Below, piece after piece: positions 44,773-54,047 of a stretch of 64,000 nt of DNA (the first letter of the stretch is position 1; each line of letters starts with the position of its first letter). The position numbers and the translations under genes are program-made. The stretch lies in assembly GCF_000808015.1 (NCBI RefSeq), contig NZ_JWHR01000115.1, positions 62,001-126,000 on the forward strand, read 5' to 3'. Below the pieces are notes generated by a model. The model worked only from the letters and a program-made list of their open reading frames with translations. It was not told the origin of the DNA and did no database searches. The DNA is from Terrisporobacter othiniensis. Lineage in GTDB: Bacteria > Bacillota > Clostridia > Peptostreptococcales > Peptostreptococcaceae.

Positions 44773-45450
44773 ATGATCGATATATTATTAGTTGAAGATG
44801 ATGATAAGCTAAATAAATTATTTTATACTGTACTTTCTAAACAAGGCTTTAATATACATAGTGCCAAAGATGGTATTGAAGCCTTTAATATAATGGGAAA
44901 TAACCATGTGGACTTAATTATTTCAGATATAATGATGCCTAATATGAATGGTTACGAATTTACTGAATCCATTAGAGAATTCGATGCGGAAATTCCTATT
45001 TTAATGATTACTGCAAAGGATGACTTTAAATCAAAGCAAAAAAGCTTTTTAATTGGCATAGATGACTATATGGTAAAGCCTATTGATGTAAATGAAATGA
45101 TATTAAGAGTAAACGCTCTTCTAAGAAGAAGTAAAATAGTTCATGATAAAAAACAAGTTGTGGGTAGTACTGTTTTAGAATACGATGCTTTAAGTGTAAC
45201 TGTAAATGATGAAACTATAGTTTTACCTCAAAAAGAATTTTATTTATTATATAAATTATTATCTTATCCAAACAAAGTATTTACTAGAAATCAACTTATG
45301 GATGAGATTTGGGGTGTAGATAGTCCATCTGATCTTCAAACTATAGATGTACATATTAATAGACTTCGTAGAAATTTTGAAAATAATCCTGATTTTACAA
45401 TCGTTACTGTAAGAGGCCTTGGATATAAGGCGGTAAAAAATGAAAGCTAA
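44773..45450 (+). CDS. OmpR-family response regulator
   Basis: A 225-residue regulator. The receiver has VEDDDKL, phospho-acceptor Asp in LIISDIMMPN (about 51), ITAKDDF and VKPID. The winged-helix output has LPQKEFYLLYKLLS and DVHINRLRRNF...VTVRGLGYKAV. Start ATG 44773 follows AAAGGAGGGAT; the in-frame TTG at 44755 lies before that SD. It overlaps the kinase gene by 11 bases and probably controls the divergent ABC exporter and itself through the tandem repeats. Confidence 0.92.
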   Translation: MIDILLVEDDDKLNKLFYTVLSKQGFNIHSAKDGIEAFNIMGNNHVDLIISDIMMPNMNGYEFTESIREFDAEIPILMITAKDDFKSKQKSFLIGIDDYMVKPIDVNEMILRVNALLRRSKIVHDKKQVVGSTVLEYDALSVTVNDETIVLPQKEFYLLYKLLSYPNKVFTRNQLMDEIWGVDSPSDLQTIDVHINRLRRNFENNPDFTIVTVRGLGYKAVKNES

Positions 45451-46498
45451 AAATAAAAAAGCACTTCATTTTTGGGGACCTTTTATAATCAATATTTTTA
45501 TAACTTGTTCTGTTACTTTCTTTATTGTTAGTATCGGATTTTCTATAGGTACAAGATTAGATATAGTTAATAATGAAAAGTTAAATACTTTATGGGGTCT
45601 ATTCTTATTTATCTCAATTAATGTTACATTAGCTTCTATTTTTACTTGTATTATAGGTGCATTAACTAATAATTTTATGAAGCCTTTAAAAAAACTAATT
45701 GAGGCTACAAATGAAGTTTCTAAAGGTGACTTTTCAATAAGACTAAGAGAATGTAATGTTCCTCCTACAGTTTACGAAATGAATACTTCTTTTAATAAAA
45801 TGGTAAAAGAATTAAGTAGTATTGAAACTTTGAGAAATGACTTTATCGTAAATGTATCTCATGAATTTAAAACACCAATAGCAGCTATCGAAGGATATGC
45901 CACATTATTGCAAGATAGTGATTTAAGTGAAAATGAAAGAATTGAGTATACAAAAATTATTTTAGATAGTTCTAGACAGCTTTCTTCTCTTTCTGGAAAT
46001 ATTCTTAAATTATCAAAACTGGAAACTCAAGAAATTATTCCTGATAAAAAATACTTTTCTTTGGATGAGCAATTAAGACAAGCTTTATTACTATTGGAAA
46101 CTCAATGGTCAAAGAAAAATATTGATATTGATATGGATCTTAAAACAACTAACTACTATGGTAGTGAAGATTTATTAATGCAAGTTTGGTTAAATATTTT
46201 TGGTAATGCTATTAAATTTACTCCTGAAAATGGACTTATTGTTACTACTTTAAAAGAAGCACCAAATGGCATTTGTGTTTCTATTAGCGACAATGGTATT
46301 GGTATGGGTGATGATGTTAAAAATAGAATTTTTGATAAGTTTTATCAAGGAGATAGGTCGCGTAATTTTCAAGGAAATGGTCTTGGCTTAACTTTAGTAA
46401 AAAAAATTTTAGATTTGTGTAAATGTGAAATAAATGTAATAAGTAAGATAAATGAAGGTACAACATTTAATATATATCTTCCTATTGAAAAAAAGTAA
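45440..46498 (+). CDS. Sensor histidine kinase
   Basis: A 352-residue membrane kinase with two helices (about 10-32 and 50-72), a short external loop, HAMP (about 75-125), HisKA with NVSHEFKTPIAAIEG and HATPase_c with NIFGNAIKFTP, DNGIGMG and GNGLGLTLVKK. The tiny sensing loop is typical of kinases that watch an ABC transporter or the membrane rather than an external ligand. Translationally coupled to the regulator. Confidence 0.92.
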   Translation: MKAKNKKALHFWGPFIINIFITCSVTFFIVSIGFSIGTRLDIVNNEKLNTLWGLFLFISINVTLASIFTCIIGALTNNFMKPLKKLIEATNEVSKGDFSIRLRECNVPPTVYEMNTSFNKMVKELSSIETLRNDFIVNVSHEFKTPIAAIEGYATLLQDSDLSENERIEYTKIILDSSRQLSSLSGNILKLSKLETQEIIPDKKYFSLDEQLRQALLLLETQWSKKNIDIDMDLKTTNYYGSEDLLMQVWLNIFGNAIKFTPENGLIVTTLKEAPNGICVSISDNGIGMGDDVKNRIFDKFYQGDRSRNFQGNGLGLTLVKKILDLCKCEINVISKINEGTTFNIYLPIEKK

Positions 46499-46502
46499 TC
46501 TT

Positions 46503-46535
46503 AAGGTATTATCACAATTGTGGTAATACCTTTTT
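46503..46535. terminator. Shared terminator
   Basis: The stem AAGGTATTATCACAA / TTGTGGTAATACCTT with T5 lies between convergent genes. Confidence 0.85.
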
Positions 46536-46539
46536 ATAA

Positions 46540-47832
46540 TTATTCACTTTCCACTTCTGGACTAGGTGCTTCTGGTGTTGTATTTTCGCTTCCAGAGTTA
46601 TCATTTGAAGGCGGTGTAACTTCAGGAGTTTGATTCACACCATTATTTCCTTCATCTGGATTAGTTATTGTACCTCCTGAACCTCCGGTGTTGTTTGGTT
46701 TGTTTGGTTTATTTGGTTTACTTGTATTATTACTACTGTTATTATTTGAATTATTGTTACTAGAACTACTACTATTTGAATTATTATTGTTTGAACTATT
46801 ACTGCTTGAGTTATTATTGTTTGAGTTATTATTTGAACTATTGCTCTTATTTAAATCACTAGTAGAAGAGTCCTTTTTACTAGATTGATTATCTTTTTTA
46901 TTAGAAGTAGCAGTTTTATTTTTATCAGTTTTGTCCTTTTTATTTTTTTCTAATAAATCATATCCATAAACAGCAGCTCCTCCCACTATAACAATGGCTG
47001 CACAAACTCCAAGAGTTTTTCCTAACTTACCTTTTTTTCTTTTCTTTCTAGGTAAAATTTCTTCTACATCATAAGTTTCATTACTTAGTTCACCATATTG
47101 TAAATATGATTTTAAATCTAGTATAAATCTATCTATATTACGATATTTACTTTCTAAATTGTTATTTGTAGCTTTTTCTATAATGGATACTAAGTTTTTA
47201 TTAGATATTTGTTTTTTGTAATTATTAGCTTCAAAAGTTAATTTTCCAGTTAATAAACTATATAAAACAACTCCTAAATCATAAATATCTTTCTCTGGAT
47301 TAAATTTCAGTTCTTCAACTTTTGTTTCTTCATCTTCCTGGGATAGATAGGCAAACTCTTTATTTTCTAAGTATGATAAAATATCTGCTTTAACTATATC
47401 TTTAGAGTTTATAAATATGTTGTTTAAGCTTAAATTATTAAATAACATATTTCTGTCATGAAACTCTTTTAAGCCCTGTGATACAGTTTCCACTATTTTA
47501 AGTGCTTCATTTTCTTCAAACTTTTTACTAGCTAACTTTTCTTCTAAAGAAATTCCTTTAAAATACTCACCTTCTATATAGTAGTACGTTTTTCCACACC
47601 CACTGTACTTAAACATATTGTTCACATGAATTAGATTAGGATTTCTTATAGTTTTTAGATTGTCTACTTCTTTTAATAAATTATTTATATATTCCTCATC
47701 TTGACTTTTTCTTACTAGAACTTTTAATATTACTTTTTCCTCAGTAGTTGCGTGAACTGCTTTATATGTATCAGCCCATTCATTTCTTGTCATAAATTTT
47801 CTTTTTATATATGTTTCATTAAAATACTTCAT
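46540..47832 (-). CDS. Membrane-anchored Ser/Thr pseudokinase with low-complexity outer tail
   Basis: A 430-residue protein. Residues 1-240 have the protein-kinase layout: VILKVL Lys37, HDRNM, catalytic loop FNNLSLNNIF, DIL where DFG is expected, and DIYDLGVVLYSLLTG. The glycine-rich loop is missing (MTRNEWADTY). HRDxKxxN is replaced by FNNLSLNN, so the catalytic Asp is Asn and the DFG glycine is lost, which suggests no phosphotransfer. A basic KKRKKGK stretch and one helix (about 273-292) precede an outer tail of Asn/Ser runs and a Pro/Glu-rich end. Start ATG 47832 after AAGGGGAA. It may be a wall-facing scaffold. Confidence 0.78.
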   Translation of the reverse strand: MKYFNETYIKRKFMTRNEWADTYKAVHATTEEKVILKVLVRKSQDEEYINNLLKEVDNLKTIRNPNLIHVNNMFKYSGCGKTYYYIEGEYFKGISLEEKLASKKFEENEALKIVETVSQGLKEFHDRNMLFNNLSLNNIFINSKDIVKADILSYLENKEFAYLSQEDEETKVEELKFNPEKDIYDLGVVLYSLLTGKLTFEANNYKKQISNKNLVSIIEKATNNNLESKYRNIDRFILDLKSYLQYGELSNETYDVEEILPRKKRKKGKLGKTLGVCAAIVIVGGAAVYGYDLLEKNKKDKTDKNKTATSNKKDNQSSKKDSSTSDLNKSNSSNNNSNNNNSSSNSSNNNNSNSSSSSNNNSNNNSSNNTSKPNKPNKPNNTGGSGGTITNPDEGNNGVNQTPEVTPPSNDNSGSENTTPEAPSPEVESE

Positions 47833-47922
47833 TGGATTCCCCTTCAATTACTAAATTCTTTCATATAATAATTTTACCAATTTAATAATATTTGTAAATA
47901 TTTATATGAACAATCCTTAATT

Positions 47923-49536
47923 TTACATTAAAAAAAGAGTTGTTGCATAATAATTTTTTATTTCTTCACTTGGTACTTCAAGTGGGTTTTTATCTAATAT
48001 AACCATATCAGCATATTTTCCTACTTCTAAGCTACCTTTTATATCTTCTTCAAAATATCCGTAAGCACCATTTATAGTTACTGCTTTTAAAGCATCCATA
48101 GCACTTATTTTATGTTGCTGCCCAAGTACTCTTCCACTTTGAGTTTTTCTATTTACAGCATTATGCATACCTAATATTTGATCTGGCATTTTTACTGGTG
48201 GATCTTGGTGTAGTGTAAACTTTAATCCTTCTTCTTTTGCCCAACCAAGCGGAGATATGTTTTGAGCTCTTTCTGGTCCAAATACTGATTCATAGTGATA
48301 ATCTCCCCAGAACCAAACATGGTCATTGAAGAATGTTGGTTCAGCTCCTAATTTAGCCATACGCTCTAATTGATCTTTTCTTATAGCTTGGCAGTGAACT
48401 AATACAGGTCTTAAGTCTGTTGTAGCAGTTGTATTTCCTGTTAATTCTAAAGCTTTTTTATAACATCTGAAGAATTGATCTATTGCTGCATCTCCATTTG
48501 AATGAGTATGAACTTGCCAGTTATTTTCTATACACATTTTGTAGTATGCTACCATATCTTCATCAGTTTGAGTAGGATATCCAAGGTAATCAGCAGATTC
48601 ACCTTCTGGAGCTTCATAGTATGGCTTTGTTAACCATGCAGTTTTTCCTTGTGGAGAACCATCTAAGAAAGCCTTTCCTCCACCAACTTTATAGTGGTTA
48701 ACGTAGTCTCTTTTAGGAGTTCCTTCATTTGTCTTCATTAATTGTTCAGTGAAAGGCATTAATGCATATCCTAATATATCTATTTTTAATTTATCCATTT
48801 GACCTGCTACTGTTAACATCTGATCATATCCTGGGTCTAAACTTGCATCTTGAGCAGTTGTAATTCCAAGTTCAGCATATAAGTCTTGAGCTCTAACTAA
48901 ACTATCTAAAACTTGTTCAAACTTAGGTGCAGGAACTATACCTTTTTTATCCTCTGCCATAATTGCATTTTCTTCTAATATACCATTAGCTTCTCTTGAA
49001 TCAGGACTTACAGTTTGTACAACTCCACCTTCTGGTACTACATAATCTTCTCCAGCATAACCATATGCTTCTAGTCCAAATGAGTTAGTGACTGCTAAAT
49101 GTCCTGATGCATGTGTACAATATATTCCTATTTCTGTACTTACATCATCTAAATCAAATTTAGTTGGATGTTGTTTATCTTCAAATTTAGTATTATCATA
49201 TCCAAACCCTATTACCCAAGCACCTTCAGGTAATTTTGTGTTTGCTATATAGTTTCTTATTCTTGATTTTATTTCTTCTACTGAAGTAGCATCTCCAAGT
49301 TGAACTAATAATAGAGTTTGAGCTATAGCTGCTATATGTCCGTGAGGATCTATAAATCCTGGAATCATAGTTTTTCCTTCTAAATCTATTTTTTCAGCAT
49401 CTTGAGCTAAAGCTAGTACTTCTTCATTAGTTCCTAATGCTTTTATTCTACCATCTTCAACTAATATAGCTTGTACAATAGATTCGTTTTCATCTACAGT
49501 AATAATATTCCCATTAAAATAAATTGTTTTATTCAT
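47923..49536 (-). CDS. YtcJ-like amidohydrolase
   Basis: A 537-residue metal-dependent amidohydrolase of the YtcJ/AepA group. Metal-site motifs are GFIDPHGHI (about 66), VHTHSNGDAAID (about 340), VLVHCQAIRK and LHQDPPV. The C-terminal GSLEVGKYADMVILDKNPL is the composite-domain signature of the family. Substrates of such enzymes are N-acyl, N-formyl or cyclic amides and are unknown here. Start ATG 49536 follows GGAGG; the in-frame ATG at 49551 lies upstream of that SD. A PucR-type regulator gene lies just upstream. Confidence 0.85.
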   Translation of the reverse strand: MNKTIYFNGNIITVDENESIVQAILVEDGRIKALGTNEEVLALAQDAEKIDLEGKTMIPGFIDPHGHIAAIAQTLLLVQLGDATSVEEIKSRIRNYIANTKLPEGAWVIGFGYDNTKFEDKQHPTKFDLDDVSTEIGIYCTHASGHLAVTNSFGLEAYGYAGEDYVVPEGGVVQTVSPDSREANGILEENAIMAEDKKGIVPAPKFEQVLDSLVRAQDLYAELGITTAQDASLDPGYDQMLTVAGQMDKLKIDILGYALMPFTEQLMKTNEGTPKRDYVNHYKVGGGKAFLDGSPQGKTAWLTKPYYEAPEGESADYLGYPTQTDEDMVAYYKMCIENNWQVHTHSNGDAAIDQFFRCYKKALELTGNTTATTDLRPVLVHCQAIRKDQLERMAKLGAEPTFFNDHVWFWGDYHYESVFGPERAQNISPLGWAKEEGLKFTLHQDPPVKMPDQILGMHNAVNRKTQSGRVLGQQHKISAMDALKAVTINGAYGYFEEDIKGSLEVGKYADMVILDKNPLEVPSEEIKNYYATTLFLM

Positions 49537-49688
49537 ATTGTCAACCTCCATATGTCTTTTGTAATTTGCATAATCAGTTTGAATAATCTTTCGCTCTGAT
49601 ATATTTCTATAATGCCACTAATTACAAATTATCACCATATGGATAGGGACATAATTATTTATCCATTTGCACAAAAGTATATAATTTA

Positions 49689-50858
49689 CTATATTATTTG
49701 TTTAATCATAAGTGAAATATAAATTTTATTTTTGTCTCCTATATCAGAAAAATTAACATCTAGTATCTCTTCTATTTTCTTTATTTTATATTTTACTGTA
49801 TTTCTATGTATATAAAGCGCATTTGCCGTCTCATTTATTCTACAGTTATTTTCATAATAATTTATTAATAAGTCTACATAATCTGTATTATTAAGTTCAT
49901 CATAAACTATCAAATCACCAATTGTATTCTCATAAAAGCTCTTTATTATCTCTTTATCTTCAATTGATAGTAACAGTTTATATACTCCAAGTTCATTTGG
50001 TCTTATTTTTACATTGTTATTTCGTAACAATTTATTTATTCTTGCTATTTTTTTTGATTCTTCATAGCTTTTATACATGTTTTCTATTTTTCTATTTTCC
50101 TTGTCTACTCCAATATAAAAATTAAAATTCTCAAATTTTTTACCAATTTTTATGTATATGTTTTTAATTATATCTTTTATTTCATCATATCTTTTATTGT
50201 AAAATAAGATAACTATGGAATTTACCATATTCACACATATGTATTGACTTCTAATATGACTAAGCTCTTCATCAATATATGATATTATATATGATGTATA
50301 GTCTTCTACATTATATGTTTTCACATCTTTTGCTTCAATTTCAATCAAACTTATTGTATATTTCCACTCTGTTTTGTAACCTAGTTTTCTAAACACAGGT
50401 AAATATAGATCTGTTTTCTCAGGTAAAAATATAGCATCTTTTATTGCATTTGATACTTCTGTATATTTTTTTTCTGATTCTATAATATTTATAGTTATAT
50501 CTTTCATAGTATTTGACATATCAACTCCCCAAGGAGCTACAAATAAAGGGAAGTTATGTGTATTACAATAATCAATCAAATCACTACTAATGTTTTTAAT
50601 ATATTTTCCTATATAGACAATAATAGCACTTGCACCTTTTTCATTTGCTTTTGCAACTAAATCTAATAAATCTCTTTCATTTTTTATTCCCAGTCCTGTA
50701 GTAAAAGCAAATTCATTTCCTTGCAAAAATCCTGCTGATTCAATACTTTCAACTATTTGAATCCATCTTATTTTATTTTTTAATCCATTTTCTCCACATG
50801 CTAATTCTACTCCATGCTTTTTTATTTCTTCATATAAAGAACTCAAACCTACTGACAT
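49689..50858 (-). CDS. PucR-family transcriptional regulator
   Basis: A 389-residue regulator. The N-terminal PucR ligand-sensing domain (about 1-125) has NKIRWIQIVESIES and FAFTTGLGIKN. A middle CdaR/GGDEF-like part follows. The C-terminal helix-turn-helix is INETANALYIHRNTVKYKIKKIEE. PucR-like factors control purine, amino-acid or amide catabolism in response to metabolites. Position upstream of the amidohydrolase and near the transporter-racemase operon suggests it controls one of these. Confidence 0.88.
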   Translation of the reverse strand: MSVGLSSLYEEIKKHGVELACGENGLKNKIRWIQIVESIESAGFLQGNEFAFTTGLGIKNERDLLDLVAKANEKGASAIIVYIGKYIKNISSDLIDYCNTHNFPLFVAPWGVDMSNTMKDITINIIESEKKYTEVSNAIKDAIFLPEKTDLYLPVFRKLGYKTEWKYTISLIEIEAKDVKTYNVEDYTSYIISYIDEELSHIRSQYICVNMVNSIVILFYNKRYDEIKDIIKNIYIKIGKKFENFNFYIGVDKENRKIENMYKSYEESKKIARINKLLRNNNVKIRPNELGVYKLLLSIEDKEIIKSFYENTIGDLIVYDELNNTDYVDLLINYYENNCRINETANALYIHRNTVKYKIKKIEEILDVNFSDIGDKNKIYISLMIKQII

Positions 50859-51043
50859 AGTACTCTCCTTCGTGTTTCCATATACTATATTTATAGTAAA
50901 TAAATAATTATTTCTTATAAATATCTCTTAATATTTTATACTTATTATAAAATATTACAATAAAAATATTCTTTATCTAGTAAAATTTGCATTTTTAACT
51001 AGCTTAATTTTATATTTTATCAAAAAACATATAAAATTCTTAC

Positions 51044-51079
51044 AAAAAAAGATATCACATTCATGTGATATCTTTTTAC
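51044..51079 (-). terminator. Terminator of the yjiH-like gene
   Basis: The stem AAAAGATATCACAT / ATGTGATATCTTTT has a T-run on the minus strand. Confidence 0.88.
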
Positions 51080-51088
51080 TTATTTTTA

Positions 51089-52468
51089 TTAAAATAACAT
51101 ATGAGCTATAGGTGTTATAACTAAAAGAGATATTACTGTTCTTATTAAGAATATTACCATTAAATCTTTTAATTTTAGTGGTATTTCTGATTTTAATATA
51201 ACTGCACCTGTTTCAGTCATATAAACTAATTGAGAGATAGATAATGCACCTATTACAAACTTAGTTATTTCTGCAAATCCGTCTCCACTTACCATTACTG
51301 ATGGTATGAACATATCTGTAAATCCAACAAGTACTGCTGGTGCTGCCTGAGCTGCATTTGGTATTTGAAGTAATTCTAATACTAATATTACTGGATATGA
51401 TATCCATGTGAATACTGGAGTAAACTCAGCTAAAGCTAGAGATATTGTTCCCCATGCTAATACCAATGGTATTAGACTTATATATATATCTACTATATTT
51501 TTAAATCCGTTTACTATTATTTCATTAAGCGTTGGTGCTTTGGCAGCTCTATTCATTGCATTGTTTAAACCTTGTTTGTATAATCCACCTTCTTCATTAA
51601 TCTCTTCTACTTCGTAAGGAACATTGTTGTAAGTTTCATTTTTTATTTTACATAAAGGATAAATTCTTGGAAGTATTAATGCACAAACAAGTGATGCTGC
51701 ACAAACTGTTAAATAAAATGGTACAAATTTATCCATAAATCCAAGTTGGTCTGCTATAACAGTAGAGAAAGGTAGTGAAACTAATGAGAAACAAACTGCT
51801 ATTATACAACTTTCTTTTTTGTTATAGAAGCCTTGTTTGTACTGAGTATTTGTTATCATTATTCCTAAAGTTGCATCTCCAAGCCATGAAGATAGTGTAT
51901 CTACTGAAGCTCTTCCTGGAACTAAGAATAAAGTTCTCATAAATTTAGATATCATTGTTCCAAAGAAATCCATTAATCCAAAATCTAAAACTAAAGGAAG
52001 TAAAAATCCTGCTATTAAAAATAATGCTATTAAACTTGGCATAATTCCTAAGATTACGTGACCTGTGTCTTCAGAAATTATAAATTCTGGTCCCACATTT
52101 GTGTATATCATAGCCATAAACACTGCTCCAACTATTCTGAAGAATAACCAAAATGGTGGTACATCTAATATGTTTTTGAAAAATTCATTTTTTATATTTA
52201 TAAATTTTGCTACAAGTGATAAAACTGCTGATCCAACAATTATCACTAAACATATAGTTGGTACATAATCACCTATGGCAAGTTTTAATAATTCTGAAAT
52301 AAATCCAACACCTATATTTACTGGTGATACATCTGCCACATTAAATATTTCTCCAAAAGGTAATGGTATGATAAATAAAAATAGTCCCAATAATGATGGT
52401 ATAAAAAATTTTAAAAATTTCGAGATACTACTCGTCTGTTCCAGTGTGTAATTTTGCTCTGTATTCAT
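51089..52468 (-). CDS. YjiH-family transporter (nucleoside-recognition/Gate domain)
   Basis: A 459-residue membrane protein with about ten to eleven helices. Two Gate-type segments are visible: the region around MRTLFLVPGRASVDTLSSWLGDATLG and the region around LQIPNAAQAAPAVLVGFTDMF. This is the YjiH family of predicted transporters with no established substrate. It follows the racemase-like gene by about 126 bases on the same strand and is probably in its operon, so an amino acid or derivative is a reasonable substrate guess. Confidence 0.8.
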   Translation of the reverse strand: MNTEQNYTLEQTSSISKFLKFFIPSLLGLFLFIIPLPFGEIFNVADVSPVNIGVGFISELLKLAIGDYVPTICLVIIVGSAVLSLVAKFINIKNEFFKNILDVPPFWLFFRIVGAVFMAMIYTNVGPEFIISEDTGHVILGIMPSLIALFLIAGFLLPLVLDFGLMDFFGTMISKFMRTLFLVPGRASVDTLSSWLGDATLGIMITNTQYKQGFYNKKESCIIAVCFSLVSLPFSTVIADQLGFMDKFVPFYLTVCAASLVCALILPRIYPLCKIKNETYNNVPYEVEEINEEGGLYKQGLNNAMNRAAKAPTLNEIIVNGFKNIVDIYISLIPLVLAWGTISLALAEFTPVFTWISYPVILVLELLQIPNAAQAAPAVLVGFTDMFIPSVMVSGDGFAEITKFVIGALSISQLVYMTETGAVILKSEIPLKLKDLMVIFLIRTVISLLVITPIAHMLF

Positions 52469-52594
52469 AATAATTCCTCCGTAAATTTCATTTATGATTT
52501 TTGTATTTTTTTAATAATTTTAATTATTCCAATAATTCTTTATAGTTTCCATAGGTAATTTATTAGAATTTTCATTTAAAAACTTTTTTAATTT

Positions 52595-53719
52595 CTATGC
52601 GTATTCTTTCTCTAACTCTTCCAATTGAATATAATGTTTGTTTACATATTTTGATGATGTTAAGTAAAGTGCATTGGAGTAAAACATTCCAAAACTCATA
52701 ATATCTCCCACTTGAAAATTAGTGTCTGAATCTTGTATATCTACTATAAGATGATCACTGCTACTACCTACTATTTCAACATTTTCATCTAATGGTACCA
52801 AGTCTCTATCATTAACAAAATCTTGTTTTCCTACTGCTAATATTGCTCTTTTTCTTATCCCCTTGTCTTCATAAACAGGTTTATTTCCAAAGGCATCTAA
52901 GAACATCTCTCCTATGGGATATGTAGGTTTTTCTTTTATTTCTATTACTTCAGCCTTAAGAATCATGGTATCTTTATGCATTTTATCTAAATCATAACCC
53001 CAATAATCTATCAAATCTCTGCCTATTATTAAGGCTTCTCCTATTCTTAGGTTATTTATTTTAGATGGCATTTTATTATCAAATAATAGTGGTAGAGATG
53101 TTGTTGATCCCCCTGATATTATGTCTAGTTTTCTGCCTATTTTATCTTCAATATCTTGTGCTATTTCACATAAATAACTTAAATTCTCATGAGATGGTTT
53201 GATTGATCCATAGCAGCTTAAATTTGTTCCTATTCCATATAATTTTACATATTCCAAATTATTTTCAATGTATAAAGTAATATCTATGAGTTCTTCTTTA
53301 TTAAAAAATCCCTCTCTCAAATCACCAAGGTCAACCATAAGAATTATCTTATGTTCTTTCTTTTGCTTTTTGCACTCTTTTTCAAGCAAGTTAATTGTAT
53401 TTATTTCTGAATTTAAAGATATATCAATATATTTAACTACTTCTTTTATTTCATGTTTCATAGGCATTCTTATTAACATAGTCTCTTTTTCAATATTTTT
53501 TTCCTTTAAATCAGTTAGTTGTTCTATTCTAGAGCTAGCCAAGTACTTGCAACCCCCATCAGCTAGTACATTTACAACTTCTTCATCTGCATTTACACCT
53601 TTTATAACACCTGCTATACTTATGTTATTTTTATTACATAAATCTACTAAGTATTTTGTGTTATCTGCTATTTTATTAAGATTTATTTCTAAAAGTGGAT
53701 AATTTTTTGTAGTATCCAT
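52595..53719 (-). CDS. Alanine/ornithine racemase-family PLP enzyme
   Basis: A 374-residue fold-type III PLP enzyme of the alanine-racemase N-terminal-domain group. The likely PLP lysine lies in ISIAGVIKGVN (about 36). The barrel shows MVDLGDLREGF, IGTNLSCYGS, ISGGSTTSLP and NNLRIGEALIIGRDL. These motifs resemble the ornithine racemase Orr of Clostridium. Start ATG 53719 follows GGGGG at six bases; the longer GTG frame from 53770 begins inside a dispersed repeat and is unlikely. First gene behind the T-box leader, followed by the YjiH transporter. Which amino acid it racemises is open. Confidence 0.82.
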   Translation of the reverse strand: MDTTKNYPLLEINLNKIADNTKYLVDLCNKNNISIAGVIKGVNADEEVVNVLADGGCKYLASSRIEQLTDLKEKNIEKETMLIRMPMKHEIKEVVKYIDISLNSEINTINLLEKECKKQKKEHKIILMVDLGDLREGFFNKEELIDITLYIENNLEYVKLYGIGTNLSCYGSIKPSHENLSYLCEIAQDIEDKIGRKLDIISGGSTTSLPLLFDNKMPSKINNLRIGEALIIGRDLIDYWGYDLDKMHKDTMILKAEVIEIKEKPTYPIGEMFLDAFGNKPVYEDKGIRKRAILAVGKQDFVNDRDLVPLDENVEIVGSSSDHLIVDIQDSDTNFQVGDIMSFGMFYSNALYLTSSKYVNKHYIQLEELEKEYA

Positions 53720-53755
53720 GACCATCCCCCTGTTCAAATAAAGTTTCTTTACAAT

Positions 53756-53841
53756 AAAAATTCGCTTCACTCATGTCGCCAACGGCCTACAAACCAGGTC
53801 CGTTGCTCCGTTAAGCAGTTGGAATTTATATTTTATCCACA
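53756..53841 (-). repeat. GC-rich structured dispersed repeat, copy 2
   Basis: The core 53756-53784 is the reverse complement of the core at 7525-7554 with about two or three differences. A CAACGG / CCGTTG stem (53780-53808), an AACGGAG block and a DnaA-box match TTATCCACA (53833-53841) follow, as in copy 1. It lies between the T-box terminators and the racemase start. Confidence 0.55.
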
Positions 53842-53869
53842 GAACATATAAAATACAAATTCCTTAAAA

Positions 53870-53945
53870 TAAAAAAAGTCTCCTGGCTTTAAAAACCAAG
53901 AGACGAAATATTCCGTGTTACCACTCTTATTGATAAGTTCTACAA
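53870..53945 (-). promoter_or_regulatory. Second T-box antiterminator/terminator module
   Basis: It carries the T-box sequence AGAGTGGTAACACGG (+ strand 53913-53927) and a terminator (53870-53904, GTCTC.CTGG / CCAA.GAGAC with T7 on the minus strand). It is nearly identical to the module at 54048-54102. The gap to the upstream terminator is only about 130 bases, and I see no Stem I in it. Confidence 0.75.
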
Positions 53946-54047
53946 TTAGCATTTCAGAATATTGAAAATTTTCAGTTTATAATAATTACAAACTAATAAT
54001 TTTATTTCTTCTGAGTTAGGTGTTTTAACAAAATACTTTTTTGTATT

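Noticed and set aside
46688..46888. Plus-strand leucine-rich reading frame
   Set aside because: It is the antisense of the Asn/Ser runs of the pseudokinase tail, with no SD and no plausible protein.
53720..53770. N-terminal extension of the racemase-like protein
   Set aside because: It begins inside the dispersed repeat and lies before the GGGGG SD that serves ATG 53719.
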